A DNA stretch of 35,131 bases. It comes from Actinomadura sp. BRA 177 (GTDB taxonomy: Bacteria; Actinomycetota; Actinomycetes; Streptosporangiales; Streptosporangiaceae). Both the position numbers and the translations under genes were made by a program. The stretch covers positions 1-35,131 of the forward strand of contig NZ_JABXFD010000222.1 in NCBI RefSeq assembly GCF_013372625.1, given 5' to 3'. This document shows, in pieces, positions 22,631-31,724 of this stretch (the first letter of the stretch is position 1; each line of letters opens with the position of its first letter). Under the pieces are notes generated by a model, which saw only the letters and a list, made by a program, of their open reading frames with translations, was not told where the DNA came from and searched no databases.

Positions 22631-23926
22631 TCAGTCCAGGTCTTCCCGATCTGCCCGAGCCTCCTCGCTCTCGCCCTCGGCGTCAAGCCCCATCAGGACG
22701 CGTCTCAGCAGCTCAAGGGCGTGCACGACGGTCATCCGCCGGATCACCCCGCGGATCTCCGGCCCGGCACCGGGCACGGGGAGTTTCGGGCTGACCACAG
22801 TGCGCGAATTTCCAGGACCGGCCACGCCGATATAGACCGTTCCGACCGGACGGCCGTCCTGCGTGTCCGGGCCGGCGACGCCCGTGACGGCCAGCCCGTA
22901 GGTCGCGCCGACCGCGTCCCGGACGCCGGCGGCCATCGCGGCGGCCACGTCCGGGTGGACGGCCCCGTGCGCGGCGAGCAGGTCCGCCGGGACGCCGAGC
23001 AGCCGCTCCTTGGCCTCCGTCGCGTACGTCACCATGCCGCCCGCGTAGGTGGCGGACGAGCCGGGCATCGCGGTCAGCTCGGCGCCGATGAGGCCGCCGC
23101 TGAGCGACTCCGCCGTCGCCACGGTCTCCCCGCGGGCGGCGAGCAGCCGGTGGACGACCCGGTCCAGCGTCTCGTCCCCGGCCCCGTAGACGGCCGAGCC
23201 GAGCAGCGACCGGACCTGCGCCTCGACGCCCGCCAGGCGGCCGGCGGCGTCCGGGCCGGCCACCGTGATGCGGATCTTCACCTCGGCCGGGTCGGGCAGG
23301 TAGGCGAGCTTCACCCCGTCCATCGCCTCGACCTCGGCGAGCCGCGTCGCGACGACCGACTCCCACATCCGGGCGGTGCGCAGCGTGCGGCGCGCGACCG
23401 CGGGCAGCCCGGCGACGAGGGCGAGCTCCGGCAGCACGATCTCGTCCATGATCGTGTGCATCTCGAACGGGACGCCGGGCAGCGCGTAGACGACCCCGCC
23501 GGGCAGCTCCACGCGCAGGCCGGGCGCCGACCCGGCGGAGTTCACCAGGATGCGCGCGCCCTTCGGGACGTCGGCCATCCGCAGCGCCATCGGCTGCAGC
23601 TCGCGGCCGGCGCGGGCGACCCGCTCGCGCAGCCGCCGCTCCAGGTCCGGGTCGCGGACGAGCGGCACGCCCGCCGCCGCGGCGAGCGCGTCCCGGGTGA
23701 GGTCGTCGTAGGTCGGGCCGAGCCCGCCGGTGGTGATCACCGCGTCGGCCCGTTCCAGCGCCGTCGTCGCGGCCGCGACGATGACGTCCAGCTCGTCGCC
23801 GACGACGACGCTGCGGGTGACGTCGACGCCGTGCTCGGCCAGCCGGCGGCCCAGCCACGCCGCGTTGCCGTTGATCGTGTCGCCGAGGAGCAGCTCGTCC
23901 CCGACGGTGAGCAGTTCGACCCGCAT
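22631..23926 (-). CDS. cinA: CinA family protein with C-terminal PncC (NMN amidohydrolase) domain
   Basis: This is a two-domain protein of 431 aa. The N-terminal COG1058/MoaB-like domain starts MRVELLTVGDELLLGDTINGN and has TGGLGPTYDDLT (66-77), the signature of the molybdopterin-binding-like fold linked to ADP-ribose pyrophosphatase activity. The C-terminal PncC-type domain (about 265-410; VATAESLSGGLIGAELT and TYGLAVTGVAGP) deamidates nicotinamide mononucleotide for NAD recycling. The ATG at 23926 begins the conserved N-terminus; the preceding GGGGG is a modest ribosome site. The open frame extends to 24133 without support. A ~20-residue charged tail (DAEGESEEARADREDLD) follows the fold. 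It is separated from pgsA by about 375 bp and therefore has its own promoter. Confidence 0.93.
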   Translation of the reverse strand: MRVELLTVGDELLLGDTINGNAAWLGRRLAEHGVDVTRSVVVGDELDVIVAAATTALERADAVITTGGLGPTYDDLTRDALAAAAGVPLVRDPDLERRLRERVARAGRELQPMALRMADVPKGARILVNSAGSAPGLRVELPGGVVYALPGVPFEMHTIMDEIVLPELALVAGLPAVARRTLRTARMWESVVATRLAEVEAMDGVKLAYLPDPAEVKIRITVAGPDAAGRLAGVEAQVRSLLGSAVYGAGDETLDRVVHRLLAARGETVATAESLSGGLIGAELTAMPGSSATYAGGMVTYATEAKERLLGVPADLLAAHGAVHPDVAAAMAAGVRDAVGATYGLAVTGVAGPDTQDGRPVGTVYIGVAGPGNSRTVVSPKLPVPGAGPEIRGVIRRMTVVHALELLRRVLMGLDAEGESEEARADREDLD

Positions 23927-24301
23927 GGCGCCCCCATCTTCGTTGTCGGTGGCCACGGCTCGCCGCGAGCGTTTCGAATCTACCGGCGGCGGCCCGGGAC
24001 GGCCGCGGCGCACCACCGGTTCACCGGGAGGAACGGCCGGATGAGGACGGCGCCGCCGCGTGCGGGTTCGTACCGGTCCAACGGGTTCGTCCCTTTTCCG
24101 GCGCGGCGCGAAAGCGCCGGTCGCGGGGGACAACTCGCCCCGGACGTCCAGTCACATTGTGAGTCAAAACTCATTTGATCGGTTCGTCCGCACTCGCGCG
24201 GGCGGGGATAATCGAATTGCGTGGCGCCCGCGAACCGGGGCCGCGGGACCACGACCGGGGTGGGCGTGGCCTCGTGGCTCCCGCGGGCGCCATGGCCTTT
24301 C
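23927..24301. other. Intergenic region upstream of cinA with an AT-rich patch
   Basis: No gene is supported here; the open frames are GC-rich shadows. At 24150-24172 there is an AT-rich patch with the palindrome TCACATTGTGA (24152-24162) and GAGT-CAAA-ACTC (24161-24172). On the minus strand TTGACT reads as a possible -35 box. The patch is over 220 bp from the cinA start, so a long leader would be needed. Confidence 0.4.
24241..24286 (-). terminator. Terminator hairpin after pgsA
   Basis: CCGCGGGACCACGA (24241-24254) pairs with 24272-24286 (TCGTGG, one bulged C, TCCCGCGG), 14 base pairs over a 17-nt loop. It lies 16 bp beyond the pgsA stop and would end the ftsK-to-pgsA transcript. Confidence 0.6.
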
Positions 24302-24886
24302 TCACGGTTGCGACGGCCGGCGCTTCCGCCGCGCCTGCACGACGTAGTCCACGCCCGTGACGACGGTGACGACGAGGGCGGCGCCCATCGTGACCCAGCG
24401 GACGTAGTCGAGCGGGCCGGGCAGGATGTAGAAGCCGATCGCGATGACCTGCAGCATCGTCTTCAGCTTCCCGCCCTTGCTGGCCGGGATCACCCCGTGC
24501 CGGAGCACGACGAACCGCAGCACGGTGATGCCGATCTCGCGGACCATGATGGCGGCCGTCACCCACCACCACAGCTCCCCCATCACCGACAGGCTGACCA
24601 GCGCGGCGCCGGTGAGCGCCTTGTCGGCGATCGGGTCGGCGATCTTGCCGAAGTCGGTGACGATGCCGCGGGCGCGGGCGATGTCCCCGTCGATCTTGTC
24701 GGTGATGGAGGCGGCGGCGAACACCGCGAACGCGGCGAGCCGCCAGCCGGTGCCGTCCAGGAACAGCAGCCACACGAAGAAGGGCACGAGCACGATCCGG
24801 ACCATCGTCAGCGCGTTGGCGATGTTCCAGACGCCGGCCGGGGGCGGGTCGGAGCCCGCGACCGGTTCCGGGGTGCCCGCGATCAT
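24302..24886 (-). CDS. pgsA: CDP-alcohol phosphatidyltransferase, phosphatidylglycerophosphate synthase
   Basis: This enzyme transfers a phosphatidyl group from CDP-diacylglycerol to glycerol 3-phosphate, the first step to phosphatidylglycerol and cardiolipin, at the inner membrane. The 194-aa protein has the complete motif D-x2-D-G-x2-A-R-x8-G-x3-D-x3-D at residues 63-88 ([15 protein letters not shown], then [11 protein letters not shown]), with four metal-binding aspartates. Several membrane helices surround it (about 26-44, 48-60, 95-140, 160-185). The N-terminus starts with a short Pro-rich lead before [11 protein letters not shown]. The ATG at 24886 overlaps the rimO stop (ATGA). PgsA rather than another CDP-alcohol transferase is inferred from sequence and from the rimO-pgsA-cinA order. 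Confidence 0.93.
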   Translation of the reverse strand: MIAGTPEPVAGSDPPPAGVWNIANALTMVRIVLVPFFVWLLFLDGTGWRLAAFAVFAAASITDKIDGDIARARGIVTDFGKIADPIADKALTGAALVSLSVMGELWWWVTAAIMVREIGITVLRFVVLRHGVIPASKGGKLKTMLQVIAIGFYILPGPLDYVRWVTMGAALVVTVVTGVDYVVQARRKRRPSQP

Positions 24887-26304
24887 GCCACCTCCGCGAT
24901 GAGGTCTACGCCGTCGCTGCCGGTGACGCGGGCCTCGACGATCTCGCCGAGCGCCAGGCCCTCGCCGCGGACGAGGACCGTCCCGTCCACCTCCGGCGCC
25001 TGGTGCTCGGCGCGGCCCTCGAAACCGCCGTCCTCGGCCTTCTCCTCCAGCAGGACGCGGACCGTCGAGCCGATGCGGTCCTCGGCGCGCTGGGAGGTCA
25101 GCTCCTCGGCGAGGCCGGACAGCTCGTCGACGCGGCCGGCGACCTCGGCCGGGTCGAGCTTGCCGGCCAGGTCCGCGGCCTCGGTGCCGTCCTCGTCGGA
25201 GTAGCCGAACACGCCGACCGCGTCGAGGCGTGCGGCGGACAGGAACTCCGCCAGCTCCGCGAAGTCGTCCTCGGTCTCGCCGGGGAAGCCGACGATGAAA
25301 TTGGACCGCACGCCCGCGTCCGGCGCCAGCTCGCGGACCTGGTCGAGCAGCCCGAGGAACCGCTCCCGGTCGCCGAACCGCCGCATCGAGCGCAGCACCG
25401 GGCCGGACGCGTGCTGGAACGACATGTCGAAGTAGGGCGCGACGCCGGGCGTGCCGCAGATCGCCTCGATGAGCCCCGGGCGGGTCTCGGCGGGCTGCAG
25501 GTAGCTGACCCGGACGCGCTCGATCCCGTCCACGGCGGCGAGGCCGGGCAGCAGCTTCTCCAGCGCGCGCAGGTCGCCGAGGTCCTTGCCATAGGACGTC
25601 GAGTTCTCGCTCACCAGGACCAGCTCGCGGACGCCGTGCCCGGCGAGCCAGCGCGCCTCCTCCAGCACCTCCGCCGGCGGGCGCGACACGTAGGCGCCGC
25701 GGAACGCGGGGATCGCGCAGAACGTGCAGCGCCGGTCGCAGCCGGACGCCAGCTTCAGCGGCGCGACCGGGCCGCCGCCGAGCCTCCGCCGCAGCACCCG
25801 CGGGCCGGACGCGGGCGCCACCCCGTCCGGCAGGTCGGCCGGGCCGCCGTGCCCCGGGACCGCCACCTGGGACGCCGACCGCTCCACCGGGCTGATCGGC
25901 AGCAGGGTCCGCCGGTCGCGCGGGGTGTGCGCCTCCCGCCTGCGGCCCGCCATGACGTCGTCGAGCCGCTCCGCGATGCCGGCGTAGTCGTCGAAGCCGA
26001 GCACCGCGTCGGCCTCCGGCAGCGCCTCCGCCAGCTCCTTGCCGTACCGCTCGGCCATGCAGCCGGCTGCGACGACCTTGGCACCCGAGTCGTGCGCGGC
26101 GAGGAGCGTGTCGATGGAGTCCTTCTTGGCGGCCTCGATGAACCCGCACGTGTTGACGACGACCACGTCCGCGCCGTCGGCACCGTCGGCGCCGTCGGCC
26201 AGGTCCCAGCCCGCGTCCTCGATGCGCGCGGCGAGTTCCTCGGAATCGACCTCGTTGCGGGCGCAGCCGAGCGTGATGAGCGAGACCTTGCGGCGAGTGG
26301 ACAT
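24883..26304 (-). CDS. rimO: Ribosomal protein S12 methylthiotransferase RimO
   Basis: RimO is a radical-SAM enzyme that adds a methylthio group to an aspartate of ribosomal protein S12. The 473-aa sequence has the N-terminal methylthiotransferase domain with three cluster cysteines (Cys14 in LGCARNEVD, Cys53 in NTCGF, Cys82 in GCMAE). The radical-SAM motif C-x3-C-x2-C is at 189-196 (CDRRCTFC), and a C-terminal TRAM domain follows ([25 protein letters not shown]). The N-terminal domain contains a GAD triple repeat (about 38-46) encoded by near-identical 9-bp units. The ATG at 26304 begins the conserved sequence. It follows the RodZ-like gene by 46 nt and overlaps pgsA by 4 nt. Confidence 0.96.
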   Translation of the reverse strand: MSTRRKVSLITLGCARNEVDSEELAARIEDAGWDLADGADGADGADVVVVNTCGFIEAAKKDSIDTLLAAHDSGAKVVAAGCMAERYGKELAEALPEADAVLGFDDYAGIAERLDDVMAGRRREAHTPRDRRTLLPISPVERSASQVAVPGHGGPADLPDGVAPASGPRVLRRRLGGGPVAPLKLASGCDRRCTFCAIPAFRGAYVSRPPAEVLEEARWLAGHGVRELVLVSENSTSYGKDLGDLRALEKLLPGLAAVDGIERVRVSYLQPAETRPGLIEAICGTPGVAPYFDMSFQHASGPVLRSMRRFGDRERFLGLLDQVRELAPDAGVRSNFIVGFPGETEDDFAELAEFLSAARLDAVGVFGYSDEDGTEAADLAGKLDPAEVAGRVDELSGLAEELTSQRAEDRIGSTVRVLLEEKAEDGGFEGRAEHQAPEVDGTVLVRGEGLALGEIVEARVTGSDGVDLIAEVA

Positions 26305-26350
26305 GCCCCTAAAGGTAATGGGCGCAGGCGCCAGGACGTACCAGCGGCCC

Positions 26351-27106
26351 CTACGCGGGTTCCGGGTCGTTCTTGTCGAAGCTCAGCCGCTGCACGCCCT
26401 TGCCCTTGCCGGGCGAGCCGATGTCCTTGCCGTTGACGGTCAGGTTGACGCTGCCGCCGACGCCGATCACCAGCTTGACCTTCTTCTTGGCGCTGAAGTC
26501 CTTCTCGTCGCCCTTGTGCAGGGTGCCGATGAAGAGCGTCTTGCCCTTGTCGCCGATGACGTTCAGCCAGGTGGTGCGCTTGGCCTCGATCCGCACCTCG
26601 ACCTTGGTGCGCGGCGCCTCGGCGACCGGCGCGCCGCTCTTCGGCGGCGCCGACGCGGACGGCGACGCGGAGGGCGGCGCGGGCGTCCCGGCGACCTGCT
26701 GCGCGGTGCGCTGCTCACCGCCGCCGTCGTGCCCGACGACCTGGACGACCCCGTAGATGACGACGAGGGCGAGGGCGAGCGCCATCGCGGCGCTCCAGTT
26801 GGGCGCCTTGCGCTCACGGAACGCGACGGGCTGCTCCGGCTCGAACGCCGAGATCGCCGAGACGGGCTGCGGGGCGCCGCCGTGCGCGGCGTCGAACTCG
26901 GCGACGAGCGGCTCCGGATCGATGCCGATGACCCGGGAGATGCTGCGGATGTGGCCGCGGGCGTAGAAGTTGCCGCCGCAGAGCGAGAAGTCGTCGGCCT
27001 CCATGCCGCGGATCACGGTCTCCCGTATCCGCGTTTGGAGACTCACCTGTGTCACCGAGAGACCGGCCCGCTCACGCTCCTCCGCCAGGGTCTCACCGAT
27101 GCTCAC
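26351..27106 (-). CDS. RodZ-like helix-turn-helix membrane protein (DUF4115)
   Basis: This 251-aa protein resembles RodZ, which links MreB filaments to the cell-wall machinery. Residues about 4-70 form a helix-turn-helix domain of the HTH_25 type ([38 protein letters not shown]). After a linker comes one transmembrane helix (about 104-124, [20 protein letters not shown]), a Ser/Ala/Pro-rich periplasmic linker, and a C-terminal beta-rich DUF4115 domain (about 175-251). The GTG at 27106 has GAAGGAGG 6 nt upstream; an ATG at 27208 would add an Arg-rich lead with no support. The position between ftsK and rimO is conserved in Streptomyces. The exact role in actinomycetes is not established. Confidence 0.85.
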   Translation of the reverse strand: MSIGETLAEERERAGLSVTQVSLQTRIRETVIRGMEADDFSLCGGNFYARGHIRSISRVIGIDPEPLVAEFDAAHGGAPQPVSAISAFEPEQPVAFRERKAPNWSAAMALALALVVIYGVVQVVGHDGGGEQRTAQQVAGTPAPPSASPSASAPPKSGAPVAEAPRTKVEVRIEAKRTTWLNVIGDKGKTLFIGTLHKGDEKDFSAKKKVKLVIGVGGSVNLTVNGKDIGSPGKGKGVQRLSFDKNDPEPA

Positions 27107-27245
27107 CTCGGGCCTCCTTCGGGGGCGCTCGTGGCCGATCTTCTGAAACACCAGTCTAGAAACGGCAATGCCCGCTCGGCGACAGCCAACACGTTCGAAA
27201 CAGGGCAAGATTTCGCATCATTCCGCAATGCCCTGGCCGCGCGGG

Positions 27246-29864
27246 TCAGCTTCCGCCGCGCAGTTCGGCGAGGACGCCCGGGAGATCGTCCGGCTTGGCC
27301 AGCACGTCCCGCGCCTTGGAGCCCTCGCTCGGCCCGACGATGTCGCGGCTCTCCATCAGGTCCATCAGCCGCCCGGCCTTGGCGAACCCGACGCGGAGCT
27401 TGCGCTGCAGCATCGACGTCGACCCGAACTGGGTGGACACGACGAGCTCGATCGCCTGGACGAGCAGGTCCATGTCGTCGCCGATCTCCTCGTCGATCTC
27501 CTTCTTCGGCTTGTTCGACTCGGCGACGTCCTCGCGGTAGTTCGCCTCCATCTGCGCCTTGCAGTGGTCGACGACCCCGTGGATCTCCTTCTCCGACACG
27601 TAGGCGTTCTGCAGGCGCATCGGCTTGCTCGCGCCCATCGGCAGGAACAGCGCGTCGCCCTGCCCGACCAGCTTCTCCGCGCCCGGCTGGTCGAGGATGA
27701 CGCGGCTGTCGGACAGCGAGGACGTCGCGAACGCCAGCCGGGACGGCACGTTGGCCTTGATGAGCCCGGTGACGACGTCCACCGACGGCCGCTGCGTCGC
27801 CAGCACCAGGTGGATGCCGGCGGCGCGGGCGAGCTGGGTGATGCGGACGACCGAGTCCTCCACGTCGCGCGGCGCGACCATCATCAGGTCGGCCAGCTCG
27901 TCCACGATGACCAGCATGTACGGGTACGGGGTGTAGACGCGCTCGCTGCCGGGCGGCGGCTTGAGCTTGCCCGCCTTCACCGCCTTGTTGAAGTCGTCGA
28001 TGTGCCGGTACCCGGACGCGGCCAGGTCGTCGTAGCGGCGGTCCATCTCGCCGACGACCCACTCCAGGGCCTCGGCGGCCTTCTTCGGGCTGGTGATGAT
28101 CGGCGTGATCAGGTGCGGGATGCCCTGGTACATCGTCAGCTCGACCCGCTTGGGGTCGACCAGGATCATCCGCACCTCGTCCGGCGTGGCGCGCATCAGG
28201 ATCGAGCTGATCAGCCCGTTGATGCAGGTCGACTTGCCGGCGCCGGTGGCGCCCGCGATGAGGATGTGCGGCATCTTCGCCAGGTTCGCCACGACCGTGC
28301 GGCCCTCGACGTCCTTGCCGAGCCCGACGATCATCGGGTGGTGCTCGTTGGTCGCGGCGGGCGAGCGCAGCACGTCGCCGAGGCTGACGATGTCCTTGTC
28401 GGTGTTGGGGATCTCCACCCCGATCGCCGACTTGCCGGGGATCGGGGAGATGATCCGCACGTCGGCGCTCTTCACCGCGTACGCGATGTTCTTGGTCAGC
28501 GCGGTGACCTTCTCGACCTTCACCGCCGGGCCCAGCTCGATCTCGTACCGGGTGATCGTCGGGCCCCGGGTGAACCCGGTGACCTGCGCGTCGATGTCGA
28601 ACTGCTCCAGCACCCCGGTGAGCGCGTTCACCACAGTGTCGTTGGCCTTGGTGCGCGGCTTGGCCACGCTCCCGGGCCGCAGCTTCGACGGGTCGGGCAG
28701 CACGTAGATCTCGCCGGACGACGACAGCGGCAGCTGCTCGGAGCGGCGCGGCGCGGGCGTCGGGTCGCGCACCTCGTGCGGCGCCTCCTCGGCCATCGAC
28801 GCGCCGGCGACGTGCTCGTCCCCTGCCGCGTCCATCGGCTCGTCGTCGGCGGGCGGCGCGGGAGGCGGGACGTCGGCGCCGAACGGGTCGGGCTCGAACA
28901 GCTCGTCGGCGAGGTCGCGGCGCGGGCGGTCGGCCTTCTTCGGCTCGTCCTCCAGCAGCGGCGTGTCGTACGGCCGGGAGTGCTCGCCGACCTCCAGCTC
29001 GCCGTCGCCGTCCTCGGACTTCTTCTTGCGGCCCCGCTTCTTCGGCGCGTCCCCGTCCCCCTGCTCACCGTCGGACGGGCGCTCCGGGCGGCTCTGCAGC
29101 GTCGCCATGGCCCACAGGTCGGCGACCCGCTCGGGGACCTTCGCGATCGGCGTCGCCGTGACGACCAGCAGCCCGAACCCGGACAGGAGCAGCAGCAGCG
29201 GGACGGCCACCCACCCGCTGAGCGCCGCGTCGAGCGGGGCCGACACCAGCCAGCCGATGACGCCGCCGGACTCGCGGACGCCCGGCATGTCCTTCGCCGG
29301 GGACGGGACCCCGGCGGCGATGTGCAGGATGCCGAGCACGCCGACGCCGAGCGCGGTGATGCCGATGACGACGCGGCCGGTGTCCTCGTGCTGCTCGGGG
29401 TGGCGCAGCGTCCGCCACGCCAGCAGCGCCAGCAGCACGGGCAGCGCCATCGCCATGATGCCGAGGCCGCCGCGCACGACCTTCTCCAGCGCGATCGTGA
29501 CGACGCCGTCCGGCCGGAACCAGGTGACCGAGGCCAGCACGATGGACGAGCCGAGCAGCGCCAGGCCGAGGCCGTCGCGCCGGTGCTCGGGGTCGAGGTT
29601 GCGGGCGCCGTTCCCGTAGGCGCGGAACACCGACCCGACGGCGACGGCCGCGAGCAGGTACAGCTTGAACAGGAGCTTGAAGAACCCGAGGACGGCCTGG
29701 GAGATCGGGTCGGGCTTCTGCGGGGGACGCCCCCGCCCCGACGAGCCGCGGCCCTTGGCGGTGCCGCTCGGTCGCTTCCGGGGGGACGAACCTGCGGACT
29801 TGCGAGCCGCCGTGCCCCCCGCACGCGAAGAGGTTTTCGCACCCCCGGACGCACGTGTGGCCAT
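27246..29864 (-). CDS. ftsK: DNA translocase FtsK
   Basis: FtsK pumps chromosomal DNA through the closing septum and directs chromosome separation. The 872-aa protein has a basic N-terminus (1-55), about four transmembrane helices (60-80, 98-115, 134-150, 165-185, perhaps 218-237) and a Lys/Glu/Pro-rich linker (about 255-420). The RecA-like motor has Walker A GATGAGKST (538-546) and Walker B LVIVDELADLM. The C-terminal winged-helix gamma domain (IELVVSTQFGSTSMLQRKLRVG) reads polar DNA motifs. The ATG at 29864 begins the basic N-terminus; no clear ribosome site precedes it, only an inverted repeat. The frame remains open through rnj but is then a shadow. The rnj terminator lies just upstream, so ftsK has its own promoter. 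Confidence 0.96.
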   Translation of the reverse strand: MATRASGGAKTSSRAGGTAARKSAGSSPRKRPSGTAKGRGSSGRGRPPQKPDPISQAVLGFFKLLFKLYLLAAVAVGSVFRAYGNGARNLDPEHRRDGLGLALLGSSIVLASVTWFRPDGVVTIALEKVVRGGLGIMAMALPVLLALLAWRTLRHPEQHEDTGRVVIGITALGVGVLGILHIAAGVPSPAKDMPGVRESGGVIGWLVSAPLDAALSGWVAVPLLLLLSGFGLLVVTATPIAKVPERVADLWAMATLQSRPERPSDGEQGDGDAPKKRGRKKKSEDGDGELEVGEHSRPYDTPLLEDEPKKADRPRRDLADELFEPDPFGADVPPPAPPADDEPMDAAGDEHVAGASMAEEAPHEVRDPTPAPRRSEQLPLSSSGEIYVLPDPSKLRPGSVAKPRTKANDTVVNALTGVLEQFDIDAQVTGFTRGPTITRYEIELGPAVKVEKVTALTKNIAYAVKSADVRIISPIPGKSAIGVEIPNTDKDIVSLGDVLRSPAATNEHHPMIVGLGKDVEGRTVVANLAKMPHILIAGATGAGKSTCINGLISSILMRATPDEVRMILVDPKRVELTMYQGIPHLITPIITSPKKAAEALEWVVGEMDRRYDDLAASGYRHIDDFNKAVKAGKLKPPPGSERVYTPYPYMLVIVDELADLMMVAPRDVEDSVVRITQLARAAGIHLVLATQRPSVDVVTGLIKANVPSRLAFATSSLSDSRVILDQPGAEKLVGQGDALFLPMGASKPMRLQNAYVSEKEIHGVVDHCKAQMEANYREDVAESNKPKKEIDEEIGDDMDLLVQAIELVVSTQFGSTSMLQRKLRVGFAKAGRLMDLMESRDIVGPSEGSKARDVLAKPDDLPGVLAELRGGS

Positions 29865-29880
29865 GGTTATGAGAGTAACC
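29865..29880. promoter_or_regulatory. Inverted repeat touching the ftsK start codon
   Basis: GGTTATGAGAGTAACC has perfect 5-bp arms (GGTTA/TAACC) and lies directly before the ftsK ATG, in the place of a ribosome binding site. It could be an operator at a near-leaderless start or a hairpin masking translation. No regulator is suggested by the context. Confidence 0.4.
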
Positions 29881-29925
29881 AAGGACCCCGGAGGTTCCAG
29901 GGATGACGCAAGGCGTGTTGGAGAA

Positions 29926-29955
29926 CGGACGGCCGCGGAGGTCCGCGGCCGTCCG
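29926..29955 (-). terminator. rnj terminator hairpin
   Basis: CGGACGGCCGCGGA (29926-29939) pairs exactly with TCCGCGGCCGTCCG (29942-29955), a 14-bp stem with a 2-nt loop. It starts 10 bp after the RNase J stop, and the minus strand continues TTCTCC. Confidence 0.75.
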
Positions 29956-29965
29956 AACCCTGGCC

Positions 29966-31651
29966 TCAGACCTCCACGACCACCGGGACGATCATCGGGC
30001 GGCGCCGGTAGTTGTCGCTCACCCACTTGCCGACGGTGCGCCGGATCAGCTGGCTCATCTGGTGCAGGTCGTTCACGCCGTCGCCGGCGGCGTCCCGCAG
30101 CGCGCCCTCGATCCGCTCGATGACCTCGTCGAAGTCCTCGTTGAGGATGCCGGCGCCGCGGGCGTGCACCTCCGGCCCGGCGACGACCTTGCCGGACGTC
30201 GAGTCGATGCCGATGACGATGGAGACGAACCCCTCCTCGCCGAGGATGCGCCGGTCCTTCAGTGAGGTCTCGGTGACCTCGCCGACCGACAGCCCGTCCA
30301 CGTACACGTACCCGGCGGGGACGGCGCCGGTGATCCTGGCGCGGCCGTCCACCAGGTCGACGACCACGCCGTCCTCGGCGATGACGATGCCGTCGTCGGG
30401 CACGCCGGTGAGCGCGGCGAGCTTGGCGTGCGCCCGCAGGTGCCGCCACTCCCCGTGGATGGGGAGGAAGTTCGCCGGCTTGGTGACGTTCAGCACGTAC
30501 AGCAGCTCGCCGGCCGACGCGTGCCCGGACACGTGCACGAGCGCGTTGCCCTTGTGCACGATGCGGGCGCCCCAGCGGGTGAGGCCGTTGATGACGCGGT
30601 TGACCGCGTTCTCGTTGCCGGGGATCAGCGAGGACGCCAGCAGCACGGTGTCGCCCTCGGTGATGCGGATCGAGTGGTCGCGGTTCGCCATCCGCGACAG
30701 CGCCGACATCGGCTCGCCCTGCGACCCGGTGCACACCAGCACCAGCCGGTCGCCCGGGATGCCGTCCAGCTCCTTCTGCTCGACCATGATGCCGTCGGGC
30801 ACGTTGAGGTAGCCCAGCTCGCGCGCGACGCCCATGTTGCGGACCATCGACCGGCCGACGAAGCAGACCTTGCGGCCGTTGGCGACGGCGGCGTCCAGGA
30901 CCTGCTGGACGCGGTGGATGTGCGAGGCGAAGCAGGCGACGATGAGCCGCTCCTGCGCGGTGCGGAACACCTCGTCCACGACCGGGCCGATGTTGCGCTC
31001 GCTGGTGACGAACCCGGGCACCTCGGCGTTGGTCGAGTCGGACATCAGCAGGTCGATGCCCTCGGCGCCGAGCCGGGCGAAGCCGGGCAGGTCGGTGAGC
31101 CGGCCGTCCAGCGGCAGCTGGTCCATCTTGAAGTCGCCGGTGTGCAGGACGACCCCGGCCGGCGTGCGGAGGGCGACGGCGAGCGCGTCCGGGATGGAGT
31201 GGTTGACGGCGAGGAACTCGCAGTCGAACGGCCCCAGGCCGCGCCGCTCGCCCTCCACCACCACGTCGGTGACCGGTTTGATGCGGTGCTCGGCGAGCTT
31301 GGCCTCCAGCAGCGCGAGCGTGAGCCTGGAGCCGACGATGGGAATGTCGCGGCGCTCGCGCAGCAGGTAGGGCACGGCGCCGAGGTGGTCCTCGTGGCCG
31401 TGCGTGAGGATGATCGCCTCGATGTCGCCGAGGCGGTCCCTGATGTACTCGAAATCGGGCAGGATCAGATCGACGCCGGGCTGCTCGGTCTCGGGGAACA
31501 GCACACCGCAGTCGACGACGAGCAGGCGTCCGCCGTACTCGAACACCGTCATGTTGCGGCCGATCTCCCCGAGCCCGCCCAGCGCGACGATGCGCAGGCC
31601 GCCCTCGGGCGGCGCGGGCGGGTCCGAGAGCTCCGGGTGAGGATGACTCAC
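29966..31651 (-). CDS. rnj: Ribonuclease J
   Basis: RNase J is a zinc-dependent 5'-to-3' exo- and endoribonuclease for mRNA decay and rRNA maturation. The 561-aa protein has the metallo-beta-lactamase motif HGHEDH (84-89), preceded by the typical ALGGLGEIGRNM segment. The beta-CASP domain includes MSDSTNAEVPGF, CFASHIHRVQQV and the HVSGHASAGEL motif. The C-terminal dimerisation domain ends in RRPMIVPVVVEV. The GTG at 31651 has GGAAGGGCGGGGG upstream; the first 18 residues are Pro-rich and variable, so a slightly later start is possible. It follows dapA by 74 nt, the standard actinobacterial pair, and ends in a strong hairpin. Confidence 0.95.
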   Translation of the reverse strand: MSHPHPELSDPPAPPEGGLRIVALGGLGEIGRNMTVFEYGGRLLVVDCGVLFPETEQPGVDLILPDFEYIRDRLGDIEAIILTHGHEDHLGAVPYLLRERRDIPIVGSRLTLALLEAKLAEHRIKPVTDVVVEGERRGLGPFDCEFLAVNHSIPDALAVALRTPAGVVLHTGDFKMDQLPLDGRLTDLPGFARLGAEGIDLLMSDSTNAEVPGFVTSERNIGPVVDEVFRTAQERLIVACFASHIHRVQQVLDAAVANGRKVCFVGRSMVRNMGVARELGYLNVPDGIMVEQKELDGIPGDRLVLVCTGSQGEPMSALSRMANRDHSIRITEGDTVLLASSLIPGNENAVNRVINGLTRWGARIVHKGNALVHVSGHASAGELLYVLNVTKPANFLPIHGEWRHLRAHAKLAALTGVPDDGIVIAEDGVVVDLVDGRARITGAVPAGYVYVDGLSVGEVTETSLKDRRILGEEGFVSIVIGIDSTSGKVVAGPEVHARGAGILNEDFDEVIERIEGALRDAAGDGVNDLHQMSQLIRRTVGKWVSDNYRRRPMIVPVVVEV

Positions 31652-31724
31652 CGGCCCCCGCCCTTCCGGGTGGCGACCCCCGGGCCCCCGGGACGGTCAC
31701 CCGACGATCCTCGCTTCGCTGCGG

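Noticed and set aside
29865..31700. Continuation of the ftsK frame through rnj
   Set aside because: It is the same strand but a different frame from RNase J; the product is Arg/Pro-rich and RNase J is clearly real. A terminator lies between the genes.
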